Positions 16,125 to 25,838 of a stretch of DNA of 64,000 nucleotides are shown here, piece by piece. A program made the position numbers and the translations under genes. The number at the start of each line of letters is the position of its first letter. The first letter of the stretch is position 1. The notes beneath the pieces are model-generated. The model saw nothing but the letters and a program-made list of their open reading frames with translations. It had not been told where the DNA came from and did no database searches. Source of the DNA: Geodermatophilus dictyosporus (GTDB lineage: Bacteria; Actinomycetota; Actinomycetes; Mycobacteriales; Geodermatophilaceae); the NCBI RefSeq assembly GCF_900115505.1, contig NZ_FOWQ01000010.1, positions 160,544 to 224,543 on the forward strand. Direction: 5' to 3'.

Positions 16125-16816
16125 CGCGCCGTCCAGGCGGCGACCAGGTAGCCGACGCCGTAGGGCGCCTCGTCGGCCAGCAGCTCGGCGGTGACCTCGC
16201 GGCCGCTCAGCAGCGCGCCGACCGCGCGCCACACGGGGACGCCCGCCGCCAGCAGCCGCGCGCCCTCGGCCGGGTCCAGCGCGGCCAGGGCGGCCGCGTC
16301 GCCGGCGGCCAGCGCGGCGGCGACCGCGGCGTCGAAGGGCGCGGCGGCGGCGTCGAGGTAGCCGGGGGCCTTGACGCTGCGGCGCGCCGAGCCGTCGCCC
16401 ATCGCCAGCACCGCCACCGGTCCGTCCAGCTCGGCGACGACGCCGGCCAGCTCCGCGGGCGCCGCGCCGACCCGCGGGCCGGTGTGCCCGGCGGCGTCGA
16501 GCAGCGCGGCGCCCACGGTCATCGACAGCGGCAGCCGCCGTCCGCCTGGGCGCGCCGGGCCCGACAGCGGCACGTCGAGGTCGACGCCGAAGCCGCGCAG
16601 GTCGCCGCCGTCCCCGGGGCCGTGGCGGCCGTCGGCATCCGGCCCGACGACCACGACCGTGCCCGCCCCGGCGGTGTGCAGCGTCCCGACCGCGGTGGCG
16701 CAGGCGGCACGCAGCGCGGCGGTGTCCGCGGCGGCCCGGCCGGCGACCGCCGGCAGCAGCAGCGGCGGGCACGGGCAGAAGGCGACCGGGACCGGTCCGG
16801 CGGGCAGGCTGCTCAC
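16121..16816 (-). CDS. Class III extradiol dioxygenase-like protein
   Basis: Protein of 231 residues in the family around Rv2728c that precedes miaA in actinobacteria. Its start VAFCPCPPLLLPAVAG and the VVVVGPDADG and AVLAMGDGSARRSVKAPGYLD segments match the subunit B-like fold of class III extradiol dioxygenases (LigB type). The metal ligands of true dioxygenases are not evident, so enzymatic activity is uncertain. GTG 16816 lies in a short divergent promoter with the DUF349 gene; both sides show GAGACTG six to seven bases before the start. Confidence 0.8.
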   Translation of the reverse strand: MSSLPAGPVPVAFCPCPPLLLPAVAGRAAADTAALRAACATAVGTLHTAGAGTVVVVGPDADGRHGPGDGGDLRGFGVDLDVPLSGPARPGGRRLPLSMTVGAALLDAAGHTGPRVGAAPAELAGVVAELDGPVAVLAMGDGSARRSVKAPGYLDAAAAPFDAAVAAALAAGDAAALAALDPAEGARLLAAGVPVWRAVGALLSGREVTAELLADEAPYGVGYLVAAWTAR

Positions 16817-16856
16817 CGCAGCAGTCTCTCCGACCCGGCGTGGGAGACTGCGGTGC

Positions 16857-18365
16857 GTGTCGAGCACGGAGAACCCCGGAGACGGGTCGCAGCAGGTCCC
16901 CCCGCCCGAGACGGCCGCCCCCGACGCGGTCACCCCGGAGGCCGGGACGCCCGCCGCGGCAACCCCCGCGGACGCGCAGCTGGCCGACCCGACGGCGGCC
17001 GCGGGCGCACCGGAGACCGGCGTGGCCGAGGTCACCGCCCCGGAGGCCGGCGCCCCGGAGGCCGGCGCCCCGGAGGCCGGCGTCCCGGAGGTCACCGCCC
17101 CGGAGGCCGGCGTCCCCGCCGAGGTGCCGCCCGCGCCCGCGGCCGAGGCGACGTCGGACCCCGCGCGGTGGGGCCGGGTCGACGACGACGGCACCGTCTA
17201 CGTGCGCACCGCCGACGGCGAGCGCGCGGTCGGCTCGTGGCAGGCCGGCGAGCCGGCCGCGGGGCTGGCCCACTTCGCCCGCCGCTACGACGACCTGGCC
17301 ACCGAGGTCGCGCTGCTCGAGGCCCGGCTGAAGGCGCACACCGGCAACCCGAACGAGATCAAGGCCAAGGCGCAGGCGCTGGCCGACAGCATCCCCACCG
17401 CGACCGCCGTCGGCGACCTCGACGGGCTGGCCGCGCGCGCCCGCGCCATGGTGGACACGGCCGACTCCGCCGTCGCCGAGTCGCGCGCCGAGAAGGCCGC
17501 CGCGCGCGCCGTGCAGGTCGCCCGCAAGGAGGCGCTGGCCGCCGAGGCCGAGCAGATCGCCGCGGAGTCGACGTCGTGGAAGGCCGCCGGCGACCGGCTC
17601 AAGGCGATCGTCGAGGAGTGGAAGACGATCCGCGGGATCGACCGCAAGACCGACGAGGCGCTGTGGTCGCGCTTCGCCGCGGCCCGGGACGCCTTCGGCC
17701 GCCGCCGGGGCGCCCACTTCGCGGCGCTCGACGCCCAGCGCGGCGAGGCCCGGGCTGCCAAGCAGGAGCTCATCGCCGAGGCGCAGCGGCTGTCGGCGTC
17801 GACCGACTGGGGTGCCACGAGCGCCGCGATGCGGACGCTGATGGACCGCTGGAAGGCCGTCCCCCGCACCAGCCGCGACGGCGACGACGACCTGTGGAAG
17901 CAGTTCCGCGCCGCCCAGGACGTGTTCTTCAGCGCCCGCGCCGAGTCGGACAAGGCCCGCAACAGCGAGCAGCTGGCCAACCAGCAGGCCAAGGAGGAGC
18001 TGCTCGCCGAGGCCGAGAAGCTCGACCCGTCCACGGACCTGCGCAGCGCCCAGGCGGCGCTGCGCCGGATCCAGGAGCGCTACGACGCCATCGGGCACGT
18101 GCCGCGCGGCGCGATGCGCTCGCTCGAGGACCGCATGCAGGCCGTCGAGCAGCGGGTCCGCGGCGCCTCCGACGCCGGCCGGGTGCGCACCGCGCCGGAG
18201 AACCCGATGGTCACCTCGATGCGGGCCGCGGTCACCAAGGCCGAGGAGCAGCTGGCCAAGGCCGAGGCCGCGGGCAACGCACGCCGCATCGAGGAGGCCC
18301 GCGCGAACCTCGCGACCCGCCGCGAGTGGCTGGCCGAGGCCGAGAAGACCGCCTCCCGCCGCTGA
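16857..18365 (+). CDS. DUF349-domain protein
   Basis: Protein of 502 residues with an Ala/Pro/Glu-rich N-terminus (about 1-100, with tandem EAGAP repeats) followed by DUF349 repeats. These are long alpha-helical segments with the motif seen in STSWKAAGDRLKAIVEEWKT, ASTDWGATSAAMRTLMDRWK and STDLRSAQAALRRIQERYDA, each followed by DxxLWxxFRAAxD. The C-terminal part is coiled coil. Rv2731 in Mycobacterium is the syntenic protein. The molecular role of DUF349 is not established. The GTG at 16857 lies in the divergent region with the dioxygenase-like gene. Confidence 0.85.
   Translation: MSSTENPGDGSQQVPPPETAAPDAVTPEAGTPAAATPADAQLADPTAAAGAPETGVAEVTAPEAGAPEAGAPEAGVPEVTAPEAGVPAEVPPAPAAEATSDPARWGRVDDDGTVYVRTADGERAVGSWQAGEPAAGLAHFARRYDDLATEVALLEARLKAHTGNPNEIKAKAQALADSIPTATAVGDLDGLAARARAMVDTADSAVAESRAEKAAARAVQVARKEALAAEAEQIAAESTSWKAAGDRLKAIVEEWKTIRGIDRKTDEALWSRFAAARDAFGRRRGAHFAALDAQRGEARAAKQELIAEAQRLSASTDWGATSAAMRTLMDRWKAVPRTSRDGDDDLWKQFRAAQDVFFSARAESDKARNSEQLANQQAKEELLAEAEKLDPSTDLRSAQAALRRIQERYDAIGHVPRGAMRSLEDRMQAVEQRVRGASDAGRVRTAPENPMVTSMRAAVTKAEEQLAKAEAAGNARRIEEARANLATRREWLAEAEKTASRR
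17037..17118. repeat. Tandem repeat coding PEAGAP in DUF349 gene
   Basis: About five copies of a 15-base unit (GCCCCGGAGGCCGGC and variants) in the disordered N-terminal region. It keeps the reading frame. Confidence 0.75.
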
Positions 18366-18369
18366 CCCC

Positions 18370-19845
18370 TCAGCAGCCGCCGACGGGGGCGAGCGGGGGC
18401 GGGACGCCGACGCCCGGCATGCCCAGCGCGACGCCGGGCGTCGTCGGGCGGGTGCCGGCCTCGTGCGCGTCGCCGGCGCGGGTGCGGCGGTGCGACAGCA
18501 GCGGGCCGTCGGCGACCAGGTGGTGCGGCGCGGCCGCGGTGACGATCGTCTCGACGACGTCGCCCGGCCGCACGCCCTGGCTCCCGGCGAAGTGCACCAG
18601 GCGCCCGTCGCGGGCCCGGCCGCTCATCCGGCCGGTCCGGGCGTCCTTGCTGCCCTCCCCCGCAGCGGCCAGCAGCTCCACGGTGCGGCCGACCTGCGCG
18701 CGGTTCTCCGCGAGCGAGACCTCCTCCTGCAGCGCGGTCAGCCGCAGGTAGCGCTCCTGCACGACCTCCTTGGGCAGCTGGCCGTCCATGCCGGCGGCCG
18801 GCGTCCCGGGGCGCTTGGAGTACTGGAAGGTGAAGGCACCGGCGAAGCGCGCCTGCCGGACGACCTCGAGGGTCTGCTCGAAGTCGGCCTCGGTCTCGCC
18901 GGGGAAGCCGACGATGACGTCGGTGGTGATCGCCGCGTCGGGCATCGCCGCCCGCACCCGGTCGATGATCCCGAGGTAGCGCTCCTGCCGGTAGCCGCGG
19001 CGCATGCGGCGCAGCACGTCGTCCGACCCGCTCTGCAGCGGCATGTGCAGCTGGTGGCAGACGGCGGGCGTCCCGGCCATCGCCTCGATGACGTCGTCGG
19101 TGAACTCGCGCGGGTGCGGGCTGGTGAAGCGGACCCGCTCCAGCCCCTCGATCGCACCCGTCGCGCGCAGCAGGTCGGCGAACGCGCCCCGGTCGCGGAA
19201 CTCCACCCCGTAGGCGTTGACGTTCTGGCCGAGCAGCGTCACCTCGAGCACGCCCTGGTCGACCAGCGCCTGCACCTCGGCGAGGACCTCGCCGGGCCGG
19301 CGGTCCTTCTCCTTGCCGCGCAGCGCCGGGACGATGCAGAACGTGCAGGTGTTGTTGCAGCCGACGCTGATCGACACCCAGCCGGCGTAGGCCGAGTCCC
19401 GCCTGGCCGGCAGCGTCGAGGGGAACACCTCGAGCGCCTCGGCGATCTCCACCTGCGCCTCGGCGTTGTGGCGGGCGCGCTCGAGCAGGGCCGGCAGCGA
19501 GCCGACGTTGTGCGTGCCGAAGACGACGTCGACCCACGGCGCGCGCCGCACGATCTCGCCGCGGTCCTTCTGCGCCAGGCAGCCGCCGACGGCGATCTGC
19601 ATGCCGGGGTGGGCGTCCTTGACCGGCCGCAGGTGACCGAGGTTGCCGTAGAGCCGGTTGTCGGCGTTCTCCCGCACCGCGCAGGTGTTGAGGACGACGA
19701 CGTCGGCGTCCTCCCCCTCGGGGGCGGCGGCGTAGCCCGCGGCCTCGAGCAGGCCGGACAGGCGCTCGGAGTCGTGCACGTTCATCTGGCACCCGTAGGT
19801 GCGCACGCGGTAGGTGCGCGGCGGGCAGTCGACCTCGGTTCCCAT
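18370..19845 (-). CDS. miaB: tRNA-2-methylthio-N6-dimethylallyladenosine synthase MiaB
   Basis: Radical-SAM methylthiotransferase acting on A37 of tRNA after MiaA. The 491 residues show the N-terminal UPF0004 domain with its three cysteines ([17 protein letters not shown]), the radical-SAM cluster motif CX3CX2C in [13 protein letters not shown] (about residue 170), and a C-terminal TRAM domain ([15 protein letters not shown]...). ATG 19845 starts right before the conserved RTYGCQMN. It converges on the DUF349 gene with a four-base gap, so there is no separate terminator. Confidence 0.97.
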   Translation of the reverse strand: MGTEVDCPPRTYRVRTYGCQMNVHDSERLSGLLEAAGYAAAPEGEDADVVVLNTCAVRENADNRLYGNLGHLRPVKDAHPGMQIAVGGCLAQKDRGEIVRRAPWVDVVFGTHNVGSLPALLERARHNAEAQVEIAEALEVFPSTLPARRDSAYAGWVSISVGCNNTCTFCIVPALRGKEKDRRPGEVLAEVQALVDQGVLEVTLLGQNVNAYGVEFRDRGAFADLLRATGAIEGLERVRFTSPHPREFTDDVIEAMAGTPAVCHQLHMPLQSGSDDVLRRMRRGYRQERYLGIIDRVRAAMPDAAITTDVIVGFPGETEADFEQTLEVVRQARFAGAFTFQYSKRPGTPAAGMDGQLPKEVVQERYLRLTALQEEVSLAENRAQVGRTVELLAAAGEGSKDARTGRMSGRARDGRLVHFAGSQGVRPGDVVETIVTAAAPHHLVADGPLLSHRRTRAGDAHEAGTRPTTPGVALGMPGVGVPPPLAPVGGC

Positions 19846-19944
19846 GGCGTCTGCGAGGGTACGGCGCGACGCCGGTCACCCGGCGTGAGCGGACCCGTTA
19901 CTCGATCGTGATGACCTCGGGACCGCGCCGTCCCCCTGCGGCTC

Positions 19945-19950
19945 TAGGGT
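19945..19950 (+). promoter_or_regulatory. -10 box of glu operon, leaderless start
   Basis: TAGGGT seven bases before the GTG of the ATPase gene, with no ribosome site. Confidence 0.6.
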
Positions 19951-19957
19951 TCCCCGG

Positions 19958-20713
19958 GTGACCAGCCAGCTCGCCGGAGGACCTCTCGTCCAGCTGACCG
20001 GCGTCAACAAGTGGTTCGGTGAACTGCACGTCCTCCAGGACATCGACCTCTCGATCGACCGCGGCGAGGTCGTCGTCGTCATCGGCCCGTCCGGCTCGGG
20101 CAAGTCCACGCTCTGCCGCACGATCAACCGGCTCGAGTCGATCCAGCAGGGCGAGATCCGCATCGACGGCGAGAAGCTGCCCGAGGAGGGCAAGGCGCTC
20201 GCCCGGCTGCGCAGCGACGTCGGGATGGTCTTCCAGAGCTTCAACCTCTTCGCGCACAAGACGATCCTCGAGAACGTCACCCTGGCCCCCACCCGGGTGC
20301 GCCGGCAGGGCAAGGGACAGGCCGAGGCGCGCGCCCGCGAGCTGCTCGAGCGGGTCGGCGTCGCCCACCAGGCCGACAAGTACCCGGCGCAGCTCTCCGG
20401 CGGCCAGCAGCAGCGCGTGGCGATCGCCCGCGCACTGGCGATGGACCCCAAGGTCATCCTCTTCGACGAGCCGACCTCGGCGCTCGACCCGGAGATGATC
20501 AACGAGGTCCTCGACGTCATGACCTCGCTGGCCCGCGAGGGCATGACGATGGTCGTGGTCACCCACGAGATGGGCTTCGCCCGGCGGGCGGCCAACCGGG
20601 TCGTGTTCATGGACGGCGGCCGGATCGTCGAGGCCGCCGACCCCGAGACCTTCTTCACCGCTCCGCGCTCGGACCGGGCGCGCGACTTCCTCTCCAAGAT
20701 CCTCAACCACTGA
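19958..20713 (+). CDS. gluA: Glutamate/polar amino acid ABC transporter ATP-binding protein
   Basis: Cytoplasmic ATPase of 251 residues from the polar-amino-acid (PAAT) family. Walker [11 protein letters not shown]-loop MVFQSFNLF, signature [15 protein letters not shown], Walker [13 protein letters not shown] and the H-loop [10 protein letters not shown] are all present. The first gene of gluABCD, with the lipoprotein gene 21 bases downstream. In Streptomyces and Mycobacterium relatives the same cluster is near miaB/recX. The start is leaderless by its -10 box. Confidence 0.95.
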   Translation: MTSQLAGGPLVQLTGVNKWFGELHVLQDIDLSIDRGEVVVVIGPSGSGKSTLCRTINRLESIQQGEIRIDGEKLPEEGKALARLRSDVGMVFQSFNLFAHKTILENVTLAPTRVRRQGKGQAEARARELLERVGVAHQADKYPAQLSGGQQQRVAIARALAMDPKVILFDEPTSALDPEMINEVLDVMTSLAREGMTMVVVTHEMGFARRAANRVVFMDGGRIVEAADPETFFTAPRSDRARDFLSKILNH

Positions 20714-20734
20714 CCCCCACGGGAGGACCCACCC

Positions 20735-21628
20735 ATGCGCAGCACCCGACGACTCGCGGCCTTCGCCGCGCTCGGCCTGACCCTCGCTGCCTGTTCCAGC
20801 GAGGCCGGCACCCAGGCCGCGGAGGAGTCCTCCAGCGCGCCGACCGTCGCCGAGGACGTCGACTTCCCCGAGGGGTCGACCATGGCCGAGCTGAACGAGG
20901 CCGGGACGATCACCGTCGGCACCAAGTACGACCAGCCCGGCTTCGGCCTGCTCAACCCGCAGAGCAGTCAGCCCGAGGGCTTCGACGTCGAGATCGCGAA
21001 GATCGTCGCCGGTGAGCTGGGCATCGCCCCCGAGGACATCGAGTTCACCGAGACCGTCTCGGCCAACCGCGAGCCGTTCATCCAGAACGGCCAGGTCGAC
21101 ATCGTCGTGGCCACCTACACGATCAACGATGCCCGCAAGCAGGTCGTCGACTTCGCCGGTCCGTACTACCTCGCCGGCCAGGACATCATGGTCGCGGCCG
21201 GCAACCCCGAGGGCATCGAGGGCCCCGACGACCTGGCGGGCAAGACCGTCTGCTCGGTCGAGGGATCGACGCCGGCGCAGAACATCCGGGACAACTACCC
21301 GGAGGCCCAGCTGGTGACCTACGACGTCTACTCCAAGTGCGCCGACGACCTGGCCAACGGCAACGTCCAGGCCGTGACGACGGACAACGTCATCCTCACC
21401 GGCCTGGTCGCCGGCAACCCCGAGGGCTTCGAGCTGGTGGGCAACCCGTTCACCGAGGAGCCCTACGGCATCGGCCTGGAGCTCGGGAACACCGAGTTCC
21501 GCAACTTCATCAACGACGTGCTCGAGGAGTCCTTCGAGGACGGCCGCTGGGCCGACGCCTGGGACCGCACCGCCGGCGCCATCACCGGCGAGGAGGCCCC
21601 CGAGCCGCCGTCGGTGGACCGGTACTGA
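20735..21628 (+). CDS. gluB: Glutamate/polar amino acid ABC transporter substrate-binding lipoprotein
   Basis: Secreted solute-binding protein of 297 residues. The lipoprotein signal RSTRRLAAFAALGLTLAACSS has its lipid-modified Cys in LAAC. The mature part has the SBP family 3 pattern: GTKYDQPGFGLLNPQS, GFDVEIAKIVAGELG, ETVSANREPFIQNGQVDIVVATYTIND and GIGLELGN near the end. It captures the amino acid outside the membrane for GluCD. An exceptionally stable hairpin follows the stop. Confidence 0.95.
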   Translation: MRSTRRLAAFAALGLTLAACSSEAGTQAAEESSSAPTVAEDVDFPEGSTMAELNEAGTITVGTKYDQPGFGLLNPQSSQPEGFDVEIAKIVAGELGIAPEDIEFTETVSANREPFIQNGQVDIVVATYTINDARKQVVDFAGPYYLAGQDIMVAAGNPEGIEGPDDLAGKTVCSVEGSTPAQNIRDNYPEAQLVTYDVYSKCADDLANGNVQAVTTDNVILTGLVAGNPEGFELVGNPFTEEPYGIGLELGNTEFRNFINDVLEESFEDGRWADAWDRTAGAITGEEAPEPPSVDRY

Positions 21629-21644
21629 CCCCACCGACCGGTCA

Positions 21645-21681
21645 GGACGCCGCCGGGCGGGCTCCCCGCCCGGCGGCGTCC
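21645..21681. terminator. Strong hairpin between gluB and gluC
   Basis: Perfect 17-bp stem (21645-21661 with 21665-21681) and a three-base loop. It lies inside an operon, so it is probably a partial terminator or a 3' stabilising structure that raises lipoprotein levels over the permeases. Confidence 0.8.
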
Positions 21682-21707
21682 CCGGTGACTGAGAGATCGA
21701 GGGCGCG

Positions 21708-22358
21708 GTGCAGTTCCTCAGCGACAACTCCGACCTGTTGTGGGGCGCGTTCCTGACGACGCTCTCCCTCGCGGTCGTCAGCGGCCTGTGCGCGCTGGTG
21801 CTCGGCACCGTGCTGGCCGGGATGCGGGTGAGCCCGGTGCCCCCGCTGCGCGGGCTGGCCACCTTCTACGTCGAGGTCTTCCGCAACACCCCGCTGACCG
21901 TCGTGTTCTTCTTCCTGGCGTTCGGCATCGTGCAGATCGACCTGCAGTTCCCGAGCCGGTTCCTCACCGCGGTGGCGGCGCTGTCGCTCTACACCGCCGC
22001 GTTCGTCTGCGAGGCGCTGCGCTCGGGCATCAACTCCGTCCCGGCGGGCCAGGCCGAGGCCGCCCGCGCGCTCGGGCTGACCTTCGGGCAGTCGCTGCGT
22101 CAGGTGGTCCTCCCCCAGGCATTCCGCACCGTGGTTCCCCCGCTGGGCAACGTGTGGATCGCGCTGGCGAAGAACACCTCGATCGCCGCCGGGTTCGCCG
22201 TCACCGACCTGACCGCGGCGCTGCAGCGGCTGGCCAACGCCAACGCCGACCAGCTGCTCGCCGTCTTCGCCGCGGTGGTCGCCGGCTACCTGGTCATCAC
22301 GCTCCCCTCCGCCTGGCTGATCCGGGTGGTCGAGACCCGGGTGGCGATCGTCCGATGA
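21708..22358 (+). CDS. gluC: Glutamate/polar amino acid ABC transporter permease (GluC)
   Basis: Membrane permease of 216 residues with five hydrophobic segments and the PAAT permease signature EALRSGINSVPAGQAEAARALGL, the coupling-helix region that meets the ATPase. It starts with GTG at 21708 (QFLSDNSDLLWGAFLTTL). The stop overlaps the start of gluD by four bases (ATGA), so the two are coupled. Confidence 0.94.
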   Translation: MQFLSDNSDLLWGAFLTTLSLAVVSGLCALVLGTVLAGMRVSPVPPLRGLATFYVEVFRNTPLTVVFFFLAFGIVQIDLQFPSRFLTAVAALSLYTAAFVCEALRSGINSVPAGQAEAARALGLTFGQSLRQVVLPQAFRTVVPPLGNVWIALAKNTSIAAGFAVTDLTAALQRLANANADQLLAVFAAVVAGYLVITLPSAWLIRVVETRVAIVR

Positions 22359-23248
22359 GCACCAGCGTCCTGTTCGACCTGCCGGGGCCCCGGGCCCGCC
22401 GCCGTCAGCTGGTGGGCACCGTGGTCGGCGCCCTCGTCGTCGCCGCGCTCGTCGGGCTGGCCCTGTGGCGGCTGGCGGCCAACGGCCAGCTCGAGCCCGA
22501 CCGCTGGGCGGTGCTCTTCGACCCGGCCTCGGGTGTGCCGCAGGCCCTGTGGCAGGGGCTGCTCAACACGCTGGCGGTCGCCGCGGTCGGCATGGTGCTG
22601 GCCACCGTGCTGGGCGCGCTGCTGGCCGTCGGACGGCTGTCCGACCACGCGTGGGTGCGCATCCCGGTCGGCGTGGTCATCGAGCTCTTCCGCGCCGTCC
22701 CGCTGCTCATCCTGATCCTGTTCTGCCTGCTGTTCCTGCCCACGGTCGGCGTCCCGATGACCGCGTTCCGGGCGCTGGTGCTGGGGCTGACGCTCTACAA
22801 CATGGCCGTGCTGGCCGAGATCTTCCGGGCCGGGATCCTGTCGGTGGACCGGGGGCAGCGGGAGGCGGCCTTCGCCCTCGGCATGCGCAAGACGCAGGTC
22901 ATGACGCTGGTCCTGCTGCCGCAGGCAGTGCGCCGGATGCTGCCGGTGCTGGTGGCCCAGCTCGTGGTCCTGCTCAAGGACTCGTCGCTGGGCTTCATCG
23001 TCGGCTACGTCGAGTTGCTGCGGACCGCGCGCAGCCTGGTCGAGTTCTTCAACTTCTCCTTCGGCAGCCAGTACACCTTCCAGCTCTACGTGGCCGCCGC
23101 CCTCGTCTACATCGTCGTCAACGTGGTGCTCTCCCAGGTGGCACGGAGCGTGGAGAAGCGCACCCGGCGCAGCACCAAGGCGGCCGCGGCCAAGGACGTC
23201 GAGCTGCCCGCCGACGTCCAGATGGGCGGGGGTGGCGGGCCGGTCTGA
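22355..23248 (+). CDS. gluD: Glutamate/polar amino acid ABC transporter permease (GluD)
   Basis: Second permease of the heterodimer, 297 residues. A basic cytoplasmic N-terminus precedes the helices, and the EAA-like loop is EIFRAGILSVDRGQREAAFALGM. The C-terminal tail is Lys/Arg-rich and ends in a Gly run. ATG 22355 overlaps the gluC stop. The next gene is 110 bases downstream, and the gap holds nothing I can identify. Confidence 0.94.
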   Translation: MSTSVLFDLPGPRARRRQLVGTVVGALVVAALVGLALWRLAANGQLEPDRWAVLFDPASGVPQALWQGLLNTLAVAAVGMVLATVLGALLAVGRLSDHAWVRIPVGVVIELFRAVPLLILILFCLLFLPTVGVPMTAFRALVLGLTLYNMAVLAEIFRAGILSVDRGQREAAFALGMRKTQVMTLVLLPQAVRRMLPVLVAQLVVLLKDSSLGFIVGYVELLRTARSLVEFFNFSFGSQYTFQLYVAAALVYIVVNVVLSQVARSVEKRTRRSTKAAAAKDVELPADVQMGGGGGPV

Positions 23249-23358
23249 CCGGTCGCGTGCGGGACACGGGACGGTCACGCCGTGCCCCGCTCGTCCCGCT
23301 CCGCACCGCGGGTGAGCCGGCGGTCAGGCGCGGTGCCGGGGCTGCCGAGAACGGGTCC

Positions 23359-23790
23359 GTGGACACCGCTCTCCGCCCCGTCGTGCCGCCGCTGCCCACC
23401 GTGGTGCGCCTGCCCGGAGGGCAGGTCGACGCCGCCCAGGACTTCGTGAACCGGCTGCGGGCGGCGTCGGCCTCCTTCGCCGGCGCCGCGGGTGCCGACT
23501 CCGCCGTCGTCCGCGAGGCGGTGCCCCCGGCCCGGCACCGGCGCGCCCGCTGCCGGGTGGTGCTGCGCATGTTCGACGGCACCGAGGTCGACCTGACCTT
23601 CCTCGGCCCGGTCAGCCGCCCGGCCGTGGCGCCCGACCGCTCCTTCGAGGCGCAGATCGCCCGCTGGCTGCGCGCCGGGCACGCCCGCGGCGCCGAGGGA
23701 GCGTGGCTGGTGCCCGACGACGAGGCCCCCGGCGGCCGCGCCGTCGACCTCACCGCCTGGACGACGGCGGCCGGGGCGCCCGCCCCCTGA
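23359..23790 (+). CDS. Hypothetical protein
   Basis: No family recognised. The 143 residues appear soluble: TVVRLPGGQVDAAQDFVNRLRA, a basic middle (ARHRRARCRVVLRMFDGTEVDLTFLG), then FEAQIARWLRAGHARGAEGAWLVPDDEA. No signal or membrane segment. GTG 23359 is a tentative start with a weak ribosome site. It lies in the same direction as gluD and ends before a strong bidirectional terminator shared with recX. Confidence 0.6.
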   Translation: MDTALRPVVPPLPTVVRLPGGQVDAAQDFVNRLRAASASFAGAAGADSAVVREAVPPARHRRARCRVVLRMFDGTEVDLTFLGPVSRPAVAPDRSFEAQIARWLRAGHARGAEGAWLVPDDEAPGGRAVDLTAWTTAAGAPAP

Positions 23791-23811
23791 CCGCAGCGGC
23801 CCCGACACGGG

Positions 23812-23856
23812 GACGGGCCCCGTCGCCGGCTCCGAGAGCCGGCGGCGGGGCCCGTC
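23812..23856. terminator. Bidirectional terminator between hypothetical gene and recX
   Basis: Twenty-bp stem (23812-23831 with 23837-23856) with one mismatch and a five-base loop, between convergent stop codons. Confidence 0.85.
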
Positions 23857-23876
23857 CTCGTCGTGCGTGCCGCCCG

Positions 23877-24614
23877 TCAGGGCAGGTCGTCCTCCCAGCC
23901 GGGCCCGTCCGGCCCGCCGGGACCGGGGTCGGTGCCGAAGCCGGTCTCGTCGAGGACGTCCCGGACCACCCCCGCGGCCAGCCCGCCGCCGTAGCCCTTG
24001 CGAGCCAGCATGCCGACCAGCCGGCGGGTGGCGGTGACCCGGTCGACCCGGCGGAGACCGGACAGGCGCCGCTCGACCAGCCGCCGGGCGGCCGCGCGCT
24101 CGTCCTCGTCGTCGACCAGGGCGAGGGCCTGCTCGGCGTCCTCCCCGTCGACGCCCTTGGCCCGCAGCTCCGCCTTGAGGGCCCGGCGGGCCAGGCCGCG
24201 GCCGGCCTGGCGCGAGCTCACCCAGGCGCGGGCGAAGGCGGCGTCGTCGACGAGGCCCACCTCGCCGAACCGGTCGAGCACGGCGGTCGCGGCCTCCTCG
24301 GGGACGCCGCGGCGCTCGAGCAGGTCGGCCAGCTGCTGGCGAGTCTTGGGCGCGCCGGTGAGCGCCCGCAGGCAGACCGCCCGGGCCACCGACTCGGGGT
24401 CGCCGGCCTCGTCGGCGGGGTCCCCGGGGACCGCATCCGGGCCGTCGGGCCCGGGGTGGGCGGCCGGGCCGTCCGGGTCAGGGGACGGCCCCGGCCGCCG
24501 CCGGCGGCCGGCCCGCCCGCCCGGGGAGTCCCCGCGGAGACGGCGCCGGCCGCCGGGCCGGTCGGCCCGCTCGGGCTCGTCGTCCAGGGGCGACGGGCCC
24601 GGCCGGCCGGTCAT
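23877..24614 (-). CDS. recX: Regulatory protein RecX
   Basis: RecA-binding regulator that caps or disassembles RecA filaments. The 245 residues have a Pro/Gly/Asp-rich N-terminal extension (about 1-75) and the three-helix-repeat RecX domain, e.g. RAVCLRALTGAPKTRQQLADLL, DDAAFARAWVSSRQ and RALKAELRAKGV. ATG 24614 is eight bases after the recA stop, as expected for the recA-recX operon. The Pro-rich extension is longer than in E. coli but common in actinobacteria. Confidence 0.93.
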   Translation of the reverse strand: MTGRPGPSPLDDEPERADRPGGRRRLRGDSPGGRAGRRRRPGPSPDPDGPAAHPGPDGPDAVPGDPADEAGDPESVARAVCLRALTGAPKTRQQLADLLERRGVPEEAATAVLDRFGEVGLVDDAAFARAWVSSRQAGRGLARRALKAELRAKGVDGEDAEQALALVDDEDERAAARRLVERRLSGLRRVDRVTATRRLVGMLARKGYGGGLAAGVVRDVLDETGFGTDPGPGGPDGPGWEDDLP

Positions 24615-24622
24615 CGGAGTGC

Positions 24623-25654
24623 TCAGAAGTCGACCGGGTCAGCGGCCGGGGCGTCGACCTGCGGGCCGATGCCCAGCTTCTCCTTGACCTTCTTCTCGAT
24701 CTCGTCGGCGAGGTCGGGGTTGTCGCGCAGGAAGGAGCGGACGTTCTCCTTGCCCTGGCCGAGCTGGTCGCCCTCGTACGTGTACCAGGCGCCGGACTTG
24801 CGGATGAAGCCCTGCTCGACGCCGGCGTCGATGAGGCCGCCCTCGCGGCTGAAGCCCTGACCCCACAGCAGGTCGAGCTCGGCCTGCTTGAACGGGGCGG
24901 CGACCTTGTTCTTCACGACCTTGACCCGCACCCGGCTGCCGACGGCGTCGGTGCCCTGCTTGAGGGTCTCGATCCGGCGCACGTCGAGGCGGACCGACGA
25001 GTAGAACTTCAGCGCGCGGCCACCGGTGGTGACCTCGGGCGAGCCGTAGACGATGCCGACCTTCTCGCGCAGCTGGTTGATGAAGATCGCGGTGGTGCCC
25101 GAGTTGTTCAGCGCACCGGTGATCTTGCGCAGCGCCTGGCTCATGAGGCGGGCCTGCAGACCGACGTGGCTGTCACCCATCTCGCCCTCGATCTCGGCGC
25201 GGGGCACGAGGGCCGCGACGGAGTCGATGACGATGATGTCCAGCGCGCCGGAGCGGATGAGCATGTCGGCGATCTCGAGCGCCTGCTCACCGGTGTCGGG
25301 CTGGCTGACCAGCAGCGCGTCGGTGTCGACGCCGATGGCCCGGGCGTACTCGGGGTCGAGGGCGTGTTCGGCGTCGATGAAGGCCGCGATGCCGCCGGCC
25401 GCCTGGGCGTTGGCCACCGCGTGCAGCGCGACCGTCGTCTTGCCGGAGGCCTCGGGGCCGTAGACCTCGACGACGCGGCCGCGGGGCAGGCCGCCGATGC
25501 CCAGCGCGATGTCGAGGGCGATCGAGCCCGTCGGGATGACCTTGATCGCCTGCGCCGGGTTGTCGCCCAGCCGCATGACCGAGCCCTTGCCGAACTGCTT
25601 GTCGATCTGGGCGAGGGCCATGTCGAGGGCCTTGTCGCGGTCGAGCGTTGCCAT
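24623..25654 (-). CDS. recA: Recombinase RecA
   Basis: Homologous recombination and SOS co-protease. The 343 residues hold Walker [26 protein letters not shown], Walker B-type [13 protein letters not shown]1 loop [22 protein letters not shown] (split across 142-165), L2 [20 protein letters not shown] and the conserved C-terminal domain. The start is ATG 25654; a GTG three codons earlier exists. No intein interrupts it. An SOS box lies 132 bases upstream. Confidence 0.99.
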   Translation of the reverse strand: MATLDRDKALDMALAQIDKQFGKGSVMRLGDNPAQAIKVIPTGSIALDIALGIGGLPRGRVVEVYGPEASGKTTVALHAVANAQAAGGIAAFIDAEHALDPEYARAIGVDTDALLVSQPDTGEQALEIADMLIRSGALDIIVIDSVAALVPRAEIEGEMGDSHVGLQARLMSQALRKITGALNNSGTTAIFINQLREKVGIVYGSPEVTTGGRALKFYSSVRLDVRRIETLKQGTDAVGSRVRVKVVKNKVAAPFKQAELDLLWGQGFSREGGLIDAGVEQGFIRKSGAWYTYEGDQLGQGKENVRSFLRDNPDLADEIEKKVKEKLGIGPQVDAPAADPVDF

Positions 25655-25785
25655 GGTGCTCACCTTCGGGAAGTCGCGTGCGGAGTCGTGGGGTGTCGTG
25701 GACGACGCTAGGTCGGGGGTCTGACACTTTCCGGGAACGGGCCGGACCTGTGGAGGAGCGACTCCCCTGTGGACGCCACTGTAGG

Positions 25786-25801
25786 GCGAACACACGTTCG
25801 A
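25786..25801. promoter_or_regulatory. SOS box upstream of recA
   Basis: GCGAACACACGTTCGA has one mismatch to TCGAAC-N4-GTTCGA, at the first base. It is placed for LexA control of recA-recX. Confidence 0.9.
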
Positions 25802-25838
25802 GTCGAGCGACACGCAGGCGCCTCGCGGACGCCCGGCC

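Noticed and set aside
17037..17118. CRISPR-like array
   Set aside because: Short in-frame coding repeats without spacers of constant length; no cas genes.
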